A stretch of 64,000 nucleotides of DNA from Macrostomum hystrix (taxonomy: Eukaryota > Platyhelminthes > Macrostomidae): contig CATNEN010000029.1 of the NCBI GenBank assembly GCA_950097015.1, positions 3,491,501 through 3,555,500 on the forward strand, given 5' to 3'. Made by a program: the position numbers and the translations under genes. The notes beneath the pieces are model-generated. The model saw nothing but the letters and a program-made list of their open reading frames with translations. It searched no databases and was not told the DNA's origin. This document shows, piece by piece, positions 1-15,856 of the stretch (position 1 is the stretch's first letter; every line of letters begins with the position of its first letter).

Positions 1-2318
1 AGAGAGGCGAAGACCTCCTGTCCTATGTTGCCTCTACGACCCTTGAGTTCTGCAACTCCGGGTCTACACCTACCTTCGACAATGGTCGCTGGTCAGAGGT
101 GATTGACACCACACTCGCCTCACCCAAGCTCTTTCAGAGTATTGGGGAGTGGCGCGTGCTCCCGATGCCATCCCTCTCTGACCATAAGTTCATTCACTTT
201 CGTGTGGCGGGCGGTCGCAGCCTTAACCACGTGGAGACGGAACGCCAGAAATACTGATTGGGAAGCCTTCAGGCATGCCCTGGAGACAACCCATCGGTCT
301 TCGGGCCAACCACCCACTATTTCGACGTGCCGAGAAGCGGACGAGTGCGCGACTGTTTTAACAAAAACGCTAACCGCCGCCTTCGAGGCAGCCTGTCCCC
401 TAAAAGCCTACAAAGGGAAGACATCTGCGCCGTGGTGGAATCCTGAGCTCGGCGACCTCCGTTGCAGAGCGAAGAAATTACACCGCAGAGCAAACAAAAC
501 CAGGAGCCCTGCAGACCAGACCGCCTACCTTGAAGCCATCCATGAGTTCAAGAGGGAGATCAGGACTGCCAAGGCCCAGAAGTGGCGTCAATACTGCGAG
601 GAGCTAGAGGGCTCACGCCCCACCTCCAGGATTGTCAAAGCACTTACGCTGGACAAAACGTCCAAGCTCTCCTCGGTAAAGCGAACCGACGGCACGTCAA
701 CTGACAACCCAGGGGAAACGCTTGAGGTCATGCTGCCTTCTTCCCCAACGAGCCAACCAACCCGACCACCTGAGACCACACTGAGGGAGGCCAGATGCTG
801 GCTGCCTCTATCATCACGGAGGACCGCATCGATAAAGCGGCCACCTGGGGGCTCACCCCCAAGCGCCTCTGGTGCATCTATACTGCAATGGTCAGGCCAG
901 CTGTCTCGTACGGCAGCTTGATCTGGGCCAGCGCCCTGCAGATGAAGACCTGCCTGGAGGCGTTTTTAGGAAAACGCAAGGGCGCGCTTGTCGCATGACC
1001 ATGAGTGCCCCACCGTCTGCTCCTTACGACGGCCTCAATGCCTTCCTCGACGCTCCCCCCGTTGGACATTTTTGTCTTCAGGGAAGCCGCTAAAACTGCG
1101 CGTCGGCTCATTGACGCCGGCGTCCGCTTCACACCGCAAAGAGCAATGGCAAAGCGCAAACTTCTGCCTCACACCGATCTGTGCCTTCGAGACTTGAAAG
1201 ATAGCGGCGGACTCCATGTCTTATCTGACGGCGAACCACGCACTCTCAATCTCACCCAGCGCTACAAAATCATCATCCCCTCGAGGGAAGACGCTAACGA
1301 CCACTGGAACCACCAGGAGGTCCACTGCTATACGGACGGATCCCTTAAAGACGGCCTTGCCGGCTTTGGGGTCTGCATCCTGACCAACGGCCGCGTCGTC
1401 GCCACGCATGCCCAACATACTGGGAGACTTTCTACGGTCTTCCAGAATGAAATCCTTGCCATCAGCTCCTGTGCCGCAGAGCTGAATGCCAGGAATACGA
1501 GAGGAGAGACTATCATCATCCACTCTGACAGCCAAGCGGCCTTACAAGCCCTTTGCCGCACCACCACGTGCTCCCGGACAGTCTCTGACTGTGCCCAGCA
1601 ACTCAACCTCCTGGCCAGCAACACGGTCAGGCTGAGCTGGATCCCAGGGCATGCGGGCTTCCCAGGGAACGAGCTAGCGGGTACCCTTGCCAAGCAAGGT
1701 GGCTCTGGCTCTCTCCTGGGCCCTGCTCCCCTGGTCGCGATCCCCATCACCACTCTGATGTCATCAATCGCCTTATTGATGACTGGGCTGAGTCCCTCCA
1801 CAGGGACAGATGGGCGGGCACCCAGAACTGTCGGCAATCCCGTGCCGCAGTTCCGCGCCCGTCTCGCAGGCTTAGGAACATCCTTTTGAACCATAAGGAT
1901 ATCCGCGCCCTCGCCATGACACTCACGGGCCACGGCTACCTCGCTAGGCACTGTTTCCTCCGGGGCGACCTTGAGAGTGAACTCTGCCCATTCTGTGAGT
2001 ACGGCAACGAAGATGCTGAGCACTGTGTGTCACTGCCCTTTCTTTAACAGAGACCGGCTACGCTACCTCGGGCCCAACCCGTCTATGGACGAGATCTGCC
2101 AGCCCGACAGCATTCCACGGCTCGTCCAGTTCCTCCGGGCAACAAGACGAGCCACGTTCTTCCCTACGGAAGACAACGCTGCAGGATGGACCGGCGGACC
2201 ACCCTGACCGGCCCCGCGCCCTTGCCTGTCTGCGGGCCCACAGGGGTTAGCGGTATGGGCGATCCTCGCCTCCCCGCTGCGTCCATGGACCACCCTGCAG
2301 CTAAGTCAAAGTAAGTCA
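1..2318 (+). mobile_element. Non-LTR retrotransposon (LINE), deleted and frameshifted copy
   Basis: This is a defective copy of the same LINE family as the complete element at 30582-36815. It enters the window inside the endonuclease domain ([14 protein letters not shown], then SLSDHKF). Downstream come the linker with PWWNPELGDLR, the end of the RT domain ([10 protein letters not shown]), an RNase H domain (CYTDGSLKDG near 1325, HSDSQAAL near 1520, [14 protein letters not shown] near 1640) and a C-terminal Cys/His segment (CPFC). About 1 kb coding for the RT catalytic core is missing: the reading frame passes directly from ITEDRIDKAA to [10 protein letters not shown] near 841. Further frame breaks lie near 230, 770, 975, 1730 and 2022, so the copy cannot make a working protein. 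The 3' end is a short TAAGTCA-type repeat, not poly(A). Confidence 0.92.
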
Positions 2319-2614
2319 TCTGTTAATAAGTGCAATAATCATTTGTGACTACGACACACACGTCAGATGTGAAGCTTTTGCGCGGCGCATCTGAAGGCTG
2401 CGTACGGCTGTTCAGTCTATGGACTGGGGGAGGCCACACACACCTTCAATTACCCAGCTAATGCTGGTACCCAATATAACAGCTGGGTGAACTGAAGCAA
2501 TGCGGACCTAAGAGTGTCTTGCCAAATGATACAAACTGTTCCAGTGGAGTCAGGAATCGAACCCACGACCGTTAAGTCCGAAGTCCGACGCTCTAGCCAC
2601 TAGGCTACAACCCC
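2312..2614 (-). mobile_element. tRNA-derived SINE, family A
   Basis: On the minus strand the element starts at about 2614 with a tRNA-like head. It shows an A box (TAGCCTAGTGGCTAGAGC) and a B box (GGTTCGATTCC near 2560), and its two ends, GGGGTTG and TGACTCC, can pair as an acceptor stem with G-U wobbles. No CCA or poly-T follows; a unique body of about 230 bp does, which argues for a SINE and against a functional tRNA gene. The body recurs near 20520 and 8470 (shared CCAGTCCATRGACT motif). It lies tail to tail with the LINE fragment on its left and 34 bp from kinase exon 5 on its right. Confidence 0.8.
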
Positions 2615-2647
2615 ATCCATCCATAAAGCCACTCGGTTCCCTCTCAC

Positions 2648-7727
<5,080 letters not shown>

Positions 7728-8440
7728 TGGCGCGGTTATAAATTAAAATGAGTATTACTCCAGATATACTTAATAGGTGTGTCTGATAGACAGCCTTCTA
7801 TTGCGGTGAGTCGATGAAAGCACGCGGCTATATTGTAAAGGTAGAGCTAAGCTTTTTATTTTCTTCTTAAGTTAGGTAAAGAATAAAGCCAAGCATTTAT
7901 TTTGAGAGTTTGGGGAGAGAAAGACAGGAGCGAGATGAGAGGAGGAGCTGAACGAATTCTGGTTGGCTGGCAAACTGCGTTCAGAGCCTGTGCTAAAGGA
8001 AGGGACTGGAGTGGGGTGGGCGGCTCGGGCGTCGGGGTGGCTGGAAGGTCAGCCACGAGCTCCGAGGCCACACACTGGGTGAGGGGCAAATGACTGCCTC
8101 CGGGTGGTTTGCCGCGCTTGAACACAAGCCCAGTCTTGTGTAATGACTGAGAGGGGCTGCTGTGCCTCCTTTCCGTTGCCTTCCGAAGAGGAGAAGGTCG
8201 GGACTGAATCAAATCGATTCCCCGCAGTCTACTTGGGAATATAGACTGTTTTACATTTTGTAGAGATCCTCTTTCCTCTTGGAGAAATACGTGGCGTAGC
8301 CGCAACGACCAGTCAGTAAAGCAGTTTTCCACTAAGGAGCTTTTTAGTTTACTCGATGTACACTTGGCCAGAATCTGTTTATGAATGAAGTTATAAAATA
8401 CAGTTAGTTACACAGCCGATTGTCTAGAACTTTAAACTTC
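7728..8440. other. Upstream region of NLK
   Basis: These 700 bp precede the kinase start codon and presumably contain its 5' UTR and promoter. I see no TATA box at a fixed distance and no convincing upstream coding exon. The 158-codon minus-strand frame at 8332-7856 has no recognisable motif and no splice context. Confidence 0.4.
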
Positions 8441-8459
8441 TCAGCGGGATTTCATATCT

Positions 8460-8640
8460 CAGCCCAAGGGAGACAACTTGTGTACACTGACTGTAATATG
8501 GGTACAGTTGGCTGAACTGAATAAGGGTGGGTGTGGCGCATCGCTCCCCAGTCCATGGACTGAACAGATGTACACAGTACACAGCTTTGTGCAATAGCTG
8601 CGGCTTTGCCGCTAGCTGTACATGTTGGCTAGGTGTATTT
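8460..8640 (+). mobile_element. SINE family A, headless fragment
   Basis: This copy keeps the body of the family A SINE (GTTGGCTGAACTGAATAAGG, then CCCAGTCCATGGACTGAACA) but lacks the tRNA-like A and B boxes. It is joined directly to the right arm of the 127-bp inverted repeat. Confidence 0.65.
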
Positions 8641-8662
8641 TTTTTTCAGCTGAAAATAAGGA

Positions 8663-8789
8663 GGGCCTCCCTTTCCTTTGCTGCTTTCATATTTTGGTCT
8701 GGTCTGCTTTGGGGTGGGCCGGGTGATGGCTGACTGTGGGCTTCAAGATCACAGGCATAGCCCCACAGCTGTAGACTGGTCTAGTGACT
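8663..8789 (-). repeat. 127-bp inverted repeat, right arm
   Basis: This arm is identical in reverse complement to 6550-6676. Between the arms lie kinase exons 1 to 3 and the presumed promoter. TTTCAGCTG stands just outside each side of this arm (as TTTTCAGCTGAAAA at 8644 and CTTTCAGCTG at 8788), which could be remains of short terminal repeats of a small mobile element. Confidence 0.9.
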
Positions 8790-9510
8790 TTCAGCTGTCT
8801 ATCACTTTTAAGCAACTAGGTGCACTTGCACCGCTCAAGGATCTTGTCAGTAGATACTACTAACTCTGACTACTCACTGATTTCTGGCTCTGATTCAGAC
8901 TCAGATTCGGATCATGACGGCTTTCGATTCTGCCAGTGGCACAAATTTTGTTGTCAGCAAGAGTGTCTGGGAAATCACAATTTATCCTGTACAACACTAC
9001 GGACTGTAAGTCCTAAGACTTCCCTGAATAGCTTTAAAAACGCGATAATAAAGTAATAAGGTAAAGTAAAAAAAAGAATGTGACGACGACCATCGTTGGG
9101 AATTATTAGAAAACTGTTGAGAATTCGTAGGAATTCTTCTTCAGGAATTATTATTCTTAGGAGTTAGTTTCATTATTTTTTTCCCCGCTTTTTCCCATTC
9201 ATGCTTTTAGCATTTGTTTTTAGTCCGTTTCGATTCACAGTGATTGCTTTCGATTAAAATATAAAATAGACAAAAATCAGCACCTTTAGTGAGTGCGCAT
9301 TTTATAATAATACGAGCTAATAATCATCTCATCATGATTGACCAGATTTATTGATGTCCGCGTCTTTGCGAGTATAACAGCATGAACGTCAGGACTATAC
9401 AGTCGGCAGGTGCTGTATGACACGTGTAATCCAGGCGAGCGCGCCCATGACGCAAATAGATTACACTTTTCGACGCAGGCATGTACGAGTAAGAGTACGA
9501 GTATGTACGA
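8790..9510. other. Spacer, no recognised element
   Basis: This is unique, rather AT-rich sequence. A short plus-strand frame near 8820-9056 has a Ser-Asp run but no splice context or known motif, so I do not call it a gene. Confidence 0.4.
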
Positions 9511-9514
9511 GTAC

Positions 9515-9640
9515 ACTTTCACTTGGAGGTTGGCCCTCATGGTCGGAAATTGTACATCAAGCCCCCAAGCCTTCTCTCCGCGGCTGCGCCCCAAATTAGC
9601 GTGGCCTCGCCGCGGAATCAAGTGGCACTCACCCGCTTCC
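9515..9640 (-). mobile_element. SINE family B fragment
   Basis: On the minus strand this reads TTGATTCCGCGGCGAGGCC, then GGGGCGCAGCCGCGGAGAGA and AAGGCTTGGGGGCTTG, then GGGCCAACCTCCAAG. These segments occur in the same order in the fuller family B copy at 12950. The tRNA-like A-box end is missing. Confidence 0.7.
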
Positions 9641-9644
9641 TAAA

Positions 9645-10410
9645 GACGTTTGTAGTCGTGAATGGTAAATTTTTTGAAAGTGTGATATCACTGGCAAACG
9701 AAAAAATTACGAGCGTACAGGTCATGATTCTCAATAACGCTTGTACGAACTATTGCCTGTATGCTGGCGAGTAAACACCAAAGCAGAAAACCAGCACTTG
9801 CTAGCTCCATAAATCCATAAATGGAAGTCGGGACTAACTGTACCTTTCTGCACACCCGACTTGATAATCATGGAAGTCGCAACTATTTAAAGTACAAGGC
9901 CTAAAAGCATTATGACGATCGATGCGATCGTCATATTTAGAGTCAAGATTTATTTCCCTAATGAAAACAGGCGAGACAGCAAAAAAATTTGCTTTCCTTG
10001 TACACCAATCTCCCTTGTCATATTTACGAGTAATTCGAAAAAGCCAGAAGGATGCCAACAGTAAGAATATATACAAAGACTGGGCGAGTTGGAAGCCTCC
10101 AGTCTCGAAGTGGATGCTATAAAATGAAGCGATATTTTTATTAGGAAAACCGGTTTTTTATTTATAGAGCAAATATTAAGCTTGCTATACTACTAATATA
10201 TCACGAGTAGGCAGTGTGCGAACTTAGTGTCCATTTTTTATGAAGGTGAAAATCAAGGCAACGGAGGTGTGCACCGCTTTTTAACGACTTCGCTTCCATT
10301 CGCCGTAATAAATAAGGCGGATATGAAACAGTCTTATCTAAATCAAAATTGCACATTGTGGAAGTTAAAAAAGTTGAATTCAAAGGTTTTAACGCGTTGA
10401 GAGAGCAGCT
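9645..10410. other. Spacer with a short perfect hairpin
   Basis: This AT-rich sequence lies between the SINE fragment and the end of the glutamine-rich gene. A perfect hairpin with 11-bp arms (TATGACGATCG) and a 3-base loop lies at 9911-9935. Nothing else was recognised. Confidence 0.5.
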
Positions 10411-10415
10411 GCGGA

Positions 10416-12643
10416 TTAGGGCAGGTAGCCAAGCGCAGCGGCAAAATCTGGCGTGGAACCTCCGCCTCCACTGCTGCTGCTGTCAGCTACTCGGGCTGAG
10501 ACACCAGTAGGTCGGAGCCGCCGAACTTGCTGCTTCTGCTGTTGCTGCTGCTGCTGCTGCTGTTGCTGGTTTTGACGGCTGCTGCTGCTAGAGCGGTGGT
10601 GAATTCGATGCGGTTGCAGCTCGGAGACTGCTCCACTGTTAGATCGATTGACCGGCTTCTGCAGTTGCTGCTGCTGCTGCAGCGGCTGCCAGGCCATGCC
10701 AGGTAGCGGCCTGGCTGTGGGTACCACTCGCGCCACCGGCTTGGTGGGATCGGCTACCTGCTGCTGTTCCGTCGGCGTTGGTGGCAATTCAAATCGGCGA
10801 CGTTCTGATTGGCCAGCGGCCGATCGGCTCGGCTGGGCTGGTGGCTGAACTGTTGGCGCGAAAGCGTACATCGGCTGCCGCGGATGCTGGTCGCTGGAAG
10901 GCGCAGCCGGCTGCTGCTGAGCCGTCCCCGCACTGTCGAAGGGGGTCAGGCTGGTTGGACATCTGCGGAAATCGTGATTAATTTATATTCATTAAACCAT
11001 CGCCTCCTAGGGCCATGCACCTTCGCTTTTTATTGTTACTTTTTATTGTTTTATTGTTACTTAGATATGCTTCTTGCCTTGAAGGCGCCGGCTGCAGCTG
11101 TCTCGCCTTGATGTTCCCGTCTGACGGGAATTTGGCGCCAACGTTGAATCCAGGGCCCGAAGGCGGCGCGCTTCTCGGCGGCAGCCTCGGCGGGTGCTGC
11201 TGAGCCGAGGACGTCGCCTCGGAGTAGTCGGCTCGGAGGCCGCTTGTTGGCGGCCTTGGCGGTCGCTGGCTTTGTGTTGGCACCGGTATTCGACTTTGAG
11301 GCTGTCTGACTTCGTTGCTGCTTTGATGACTGAAATTGACTGTCTGCTGCTGCTGCTGCTGGCGTTTCTCATGCACTGCCCTGCGCACCTCCTGCAGCTC
11401 CTGGAAGCCCATGTATTCGTACTCGGGTATGTTAAACACGCGTAGCTCCTTGTACTTGTCGAAGATCGTGCCAGAGGCTGTTCGTCGAATCGGTCCCGCA
11501 TCGTCATCATCTCTGTCATTGGCTGCCGCGTCGTCCTCGTTGGCCGGATCAGCCAACGCAGCTGCTGAAGGCGCCTGAGTTGCGGGAACGTCGAGGTGCG
11601 CCGGGCTAGGGCTATGTGCCTGAGCGGTGGTCGACTTTAGCAGCAGAGGCTGGGACGCCCACTTGTTCATGCCGACCTTCTCATCAGACTGCTCGAGCTG
11701 CTGCTGCTGTTGCTGCCGGGCGCTGCTGGCAAACTGACTTCGAGTCTCCGCAGCCAGCCTCGCCCGACTGCGGCAGTCGACCTCGCGGATGAAGTCCAGC
11801 CCATCTCGCTCCGTCTCCAGCTGGTAGATGTGGCACTCCAGGAACTGAATGAGGCCTTGCGGCCGGCGGACAATCAGGCAGAGCATCGGTCTGTGCCGCG
11901 CCTTCGTCACTAGCCGGTGGTCCTTCTTGTGCAGAGGAATCAGCACGGACTCCGGCACAACCTCCGTGCCGTCGCTGTGTCGCCGAAAGTAGCCGAAGTG
12001 GCGCTTTCGGCCTTTCACGGTGTGAAATAGGACCACATCGATGTAGGCCAGCGAGTCCAGAGGGTACAACTCTGGCTGCTGCTGCTGCTGCTGGTCACAG
12101 CAAAGCATCATCAAATTCGGACTGTAGAAATAAGAAAAGAAAGGAAATTTTAGATTTAAATTGTTCTCCTCTTTTTTAAGTTAGCTCGTAAATATCAACT
12201 CGATTTCGCACTTGCAATGCTTCAAAGAGTTCAGCATAAAGCACATGAGCTCATCACTGCTTTCTAGAAGCTCTCGAAGTCTAAGAAGTGTCAAGTTGGA
12301 GAAGTATCGAGATCGTAGAATTTCGGAACTTAGAGGTTTCAGGTTGCGTTCAAGATTAAAAGTGCAAATTTCTGAATTCAGAAAGTTTTTAGTTCGGAGA
12401 ATTTCGGGCTTCGTGATACCATTCACGCACCCGTCAAAGCTGGCCACCCGCTCCGTCAGTCGGTCCACTCCCGCAGACTGCACGCCATTCGCCAGCAGGT
12501 GGCTCAGGTAGATCTCCTTCAGCGGTTTCTGCACAGAGCCGAAGCCTGTGCCGTTCGGCCTGCTGAGGGCCTGCCTGCCCAGCAGGGACAGCCGGAACTC
12601 GCGCGGTGATGATGATGCAGCCAGGCTGGCGTCTGGCTGCTGC

Positions 12644-12689
<46 letters not shown>

Positions 12690-12798
12690 TTTGCCTGTGG
12701 CTGCTGCTACGCAATTCCTGCACAGAGGAGGCAGCGTGGAGACCGCGTCCGACTCTGGGCGACTTGCCGCTGCCGTGACCGGACAGGCTCAGCCCGAA
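10416..12798 (-). CDS. Glutamine-rich protein with possible PTB-like domain, 5' partial
   Basis: I do not recognise this gene. My model is 12798-12431, 12121-11021 and 10962-10416 (stop TAA). The junction F-D-G/P-N-L is phase-consistent with donor GTGCGT; the second junction (donor GTGCAT at 11020) is less certain. The protein has a poly-Gln run in the first exon and then a conserved-looking segment: LKEIYLSHLLANGVQ, YPLDSLAYIDVVLFHTVKGR, HRPMLCLIVRRPQGLIQFLE and CHIYQLETERDGLDFIREV. The alternation of strands ending in a helix suggests a PTB/PH-like fold, which is inference. A second short block reads FNIPEYEYMGFQELQEVRR. The rest is low complexity (Gln, Pro, Ser). The first exon begins at an acceptor (TTGACAG), so the start codon lies further upstream and was not found. 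Confidence 0.7.
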
Positions 12799-12949
12799 CT
12801 GTCAAGTTGGCGAGTTTTCATGGGATTCGAAGCTTTGGGACTTAACTATTTTTTAGGCTTAACTTTACTAATTTGAGGAATGAGTAGCTGATTGGGGATT
12901 CTGTCAGATTGAAAACAGATTGGGGATTCTGTCAGATTGGAGACGGGGA

Positions 12950-13310
12950 TCGGTGGGAGAGCGGTAAACGCGTTTGCCTCTCGATAAGGTTCCCAAGTTC
13001 GATTCTGCGGCGAGGCCACATTTATTTGGGGCGCAGCCGCGGAGAGAAGGCTTGGGGCTTGTCGTGAAATCTACGCCCTTGTGGGCCAACCTCCAAGGCA
13101 CAGTGAGAGTGTACACTGCCTGACGATGAGAAAGTCAGGGCAGATGTACACACCCGTGTGAGCGTGCGCCTGTGTACGGTATAGATCTGTGTGCGTGTGT
13201 GCCCAGGATTCAGCGAAATGGGCAGAATTGCCTACTCGCTGGCTCCGGGTCTAGTGCATCAAATGATGTGCCATTGTCCGCAGCCCTCCTGCAAAAATAA
13301 TAATAACAGA
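12950..13310 (+). mobile_element. tRNA-derived SINE, family B, near complete
   Basis: The tRNA-like head has an A box (GTGGGAGAGCGG), then CGCGTTTGCCTCTC, and a B box (AAGTTCGATTCTGCGG). The body includes GGGGCGCAGCCGCGGAGAGA and GATGAGAAAGTCAGGGCAGA, and it ends in TGCAAAAATAATAATAAC. The same order of segments is found at 47712, and partial copies on the minus strand lie at 9515 and 40090. It lies in the upstream intron or flank of the glutamine-rich gene. Confidence 0.88.
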
Positions 13311-13409
13311 TTGTAGACGGATTTGGGATTACTCTCGGGTATTTGTGATGATGTCAAATTTAAATGCTTCCTATTTCACCGAGATATTCTGAAGCCGACC
13401 CTATGGGCA

Positions 13410-14714
13410 AAACCATTAGGAAGGGTAGGTACAGCAGAACCAGTAGGAAGGGTAGGTACAGCAGAACCAGTAGGAAGGGTAGGTACAGCAGAACCAGTAG
13501 GAAGGGTAGGTACAGCAGAACCAGTAGGAAGGGTAGGTACAGCAGAACCAGTAGGAAGGGTAGGTAGAGCAGAACCAGTAGGAAGGGTAGGTACAGCAGA
13601 ACCAGTAGGAAGGGTAGGTAGAGCAGAACCAGTACGAAGGGTAGGTACAGCAGAACCAGTAGGAAGGGTAGGTAGAGCAGAACCAGTAGGAAGGGTAGGT
13701 ACAGCAGAACCAGTAGGAAGGGTAGGTACAGCAGAACCAGTAGGAAGGGTAGGTACAGCAGAACCAGTAGGAAGGGTAGGTAGAGCAGAACCAGTACGAA
13801 GGGTAGGTACAGCAAAACCATTAGGAAGGGTAGGTACAGCAGAACCAGTAGGAAGGGTAGGTACAGCAGAACCAGTAGGAAGGGTAGGTACAGCAGAACC
13901 AGTAGGAAGGGTAGGTAGAGCAGAACCAGTACGAAGGGTAGGTACAGCAGAACCAGTAGGAAGGGTAGGTAGAGCAGAACCAGTACGAAGGGTAGGTACA
14001 GCAGAACCAGTAGGAAGGGTAGGTAGAGCAGAACCAGTACGAAGGGTAGGTACAGCAGAACCAGTAGGAAGGGTAGGTACAGCAGAACCAGTAGGAAGAG
14101 TAGGTACAGCAGAACCAGTAGGAAGGGTAGGTACAGCAGAACCAGTAGGAAGGGTAGGTATAGCAGAACCAGTAGGAAGGGTAGGTATAGCAGAACCAGT
14201 AGGAAGGGTAGGTACAGCAGAACCAGTAGGAAGGGTAGGTAGAGCAGAACCAGTAGGAAGGGTAGGTAGAGCAGAACCAGTAGGAAGGGTAGGTAGAGCA
14301 GAACCAGTAGGAAGGGTAGGTAGAGCAGAACCAGTAGGAAGGGTAGGTAGAGCAGAACCAGTACGAAGGGTAGGTACAGCAGAACCAGTAGGAAGGGTAG
14401 GTACAGCAGAACCAGTAGGAAGGGTAGGTAGAGCAGAACCAGTAGGAAGGGTAGGTAGAGCAGAACCAGTAGGAAGGGTAGGTAGAGCAGAACCAGTAGG
14501 AAGGGTAGGTAGAGCAGAACCAGAAGGAAGGGTAGGTACAGCAGAACCCGTAGGAAGGGTAGGTACAGCAGAACCAGTAGGAAGGGTAGGTAGAGCAGAA
14601 CCAGTAGGAAGGGTAGGTACAGCAGAACCAGTAGGAAGGGTAGGTACAGCAGAACCAGTACGAAGGGTAGGTAGAGCAGAACCAGTAGGAAGGGTAGGTA
14701 CAGCAGAACCAGTA
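13410..14714. repeat. 27-bp minisatellite, about 48 units
   Basis: The unit is GGAAGGGTAGGTACAGCAGA plus ACCAGTA. Two positions vary repeatedly: ACA/AGA in the middle and GGAAGG/CGAAGG at the start, with rarer TATAGC units. The unit is nine codons long, so a 489-codon frame runs through the plus strand and a 458-codon frame (LLYLPFLLV repeats) through the minus strand. I take both as repeat artefacts because no splice-site-bounded unique coding sequence joins them. Confidence 0.96.
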
Positions 14715-15424
14715 CTATCGAATGAATCAGTCGCATGGATGCCTTACTCAGCTGAGCAGATGAATCAGTGGAGCACGCAGAAGCTAAGATAAGTCGCTAC
14801 AGTGAAACCTAGACAGATTGAACTAATATACCTTACCTTGAGCTGCTGCTACACCTACTGCATTCTGGTCGGATGAATTTATTGAAGGTATCGCAGAGCG
14901 CTAACACTCTGATGTACGCTTCCTCACCTGCGTCCAACTAAATGTAAATGAATGACGCCTATTGTACAAACTGCAATAAGCCTTCCCTAGTTTAGGCCTG
15001 CTCTTACACATGCTGCTGGATGCCACGGGGAAGAGAATGGGACAGAAGGGACAGGATCAGCCAAGGGAAGGATTCTATCCATGGTTCTGGCAGCAATGGA
15101 AGGTAAGGAATAGAGAAAAATCGGTGCATTGAGAACGGCGACTCAGTTTGCACTGAGCTTGACCCGACCACCCCGCCCTTAGCTGCACCGTGTTTGCCCG
15201 CCATGGAGAATGTCTAAAAGTAGCTGAGTTTAGTCAGTCGCTAAATTTGGCTCGCCAGCTCCTGCTATGGCGCTGAGAATGAAGTTGTACTTGCTCTCGC
15301 TCACTAGTCAGTTAAGCTGTTGAGTTGGTCGACTCAAAAAAGGGATTAATGAATTACGAGTACGTACTGTACTCGTACTTAAAAAAGCAGCTCTAAGTTC
15401 CGTTTGAGAGCATGCTAGATCCCT
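14715..15424. other. Spacer, no recognised gene
   Basis: This is unique sequence between two minisatellites. A good donor-like GTAAGG on the minus strand near 14833 could belong to an upstream exon of the glutamine-rich gene, but no phase-consistent exon could be built. Confidence 0.4.
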
Positions 15425-15856
15425 GATTACCCGAATCTCAGATTACCCGAATCTTAGATTACCCGAATCTTAGATTACCCGAATCTCAGATTACCCGAAT
15501 CTCAGATTACCCGAATCTTAGATTACCCGAATCTCAGATTACCCGAAGCTCAGATTACCCGAATCTTAGATTACCCGAATCTTAGATTACCCGAATCTCA
15601 GATTACCCGAATCTCAGATTACCCGAATCTCAGATTACCCCAATTTCAGATTACCCAAATCTCAGATTACCCGAATCTCAGATTACCCGAATCTCAGATT
15701 ACCCGAATCTCAGATTACCCGAATCTCAGATTACCCGAATCTTAGATTACCCGAATCTTAGATTACCCGAATCTCAGATTACCCGAATCTCAGATTACCC
15801 GAATCTCAGATTACCCGAATCTCAGATTACCCGAATCTCAGATTACCCGAATCTCA
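15425..15856. repeat. 16-bp minisatellite with self-complementary unit
   Basis: There are about 27 copies of AGATTACCCGAATCTC with a C/T variant at the last position. Each unit contains AGATT and AATCT, which can pair around the loop ACCCG, so the whole array is quasi-palindromic. Confidence 0.95.

Noticed and set aside
2546-2614. Functional tRNA gene on the minus strand
   Set aside because: The A and B boxes are good, but a SINE body follows without a poly-T terminator and the same body recurs elsewhere.
7856-8332. 158-codon minus-strand ORF upstream of NLK as an extra gene or exon
   Set aside because: It has no recognisable domain and no splice connection to the NLK start exon, and the NLK ATG gives a normal N-terminus.
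13323-14792. 489-codon plus-strand and 458-codon minus-strand ORFs as genes
   Set aside because: Both consist of the 27-bp minisatellite only. No unique coding sequence or phase-matched splice site joins them.
15004-15204. Possible upstream exon of the glutamine-rich gene
   Set aside because: No donor or acceptor gives a phase-consistent join to the exon at 12798.
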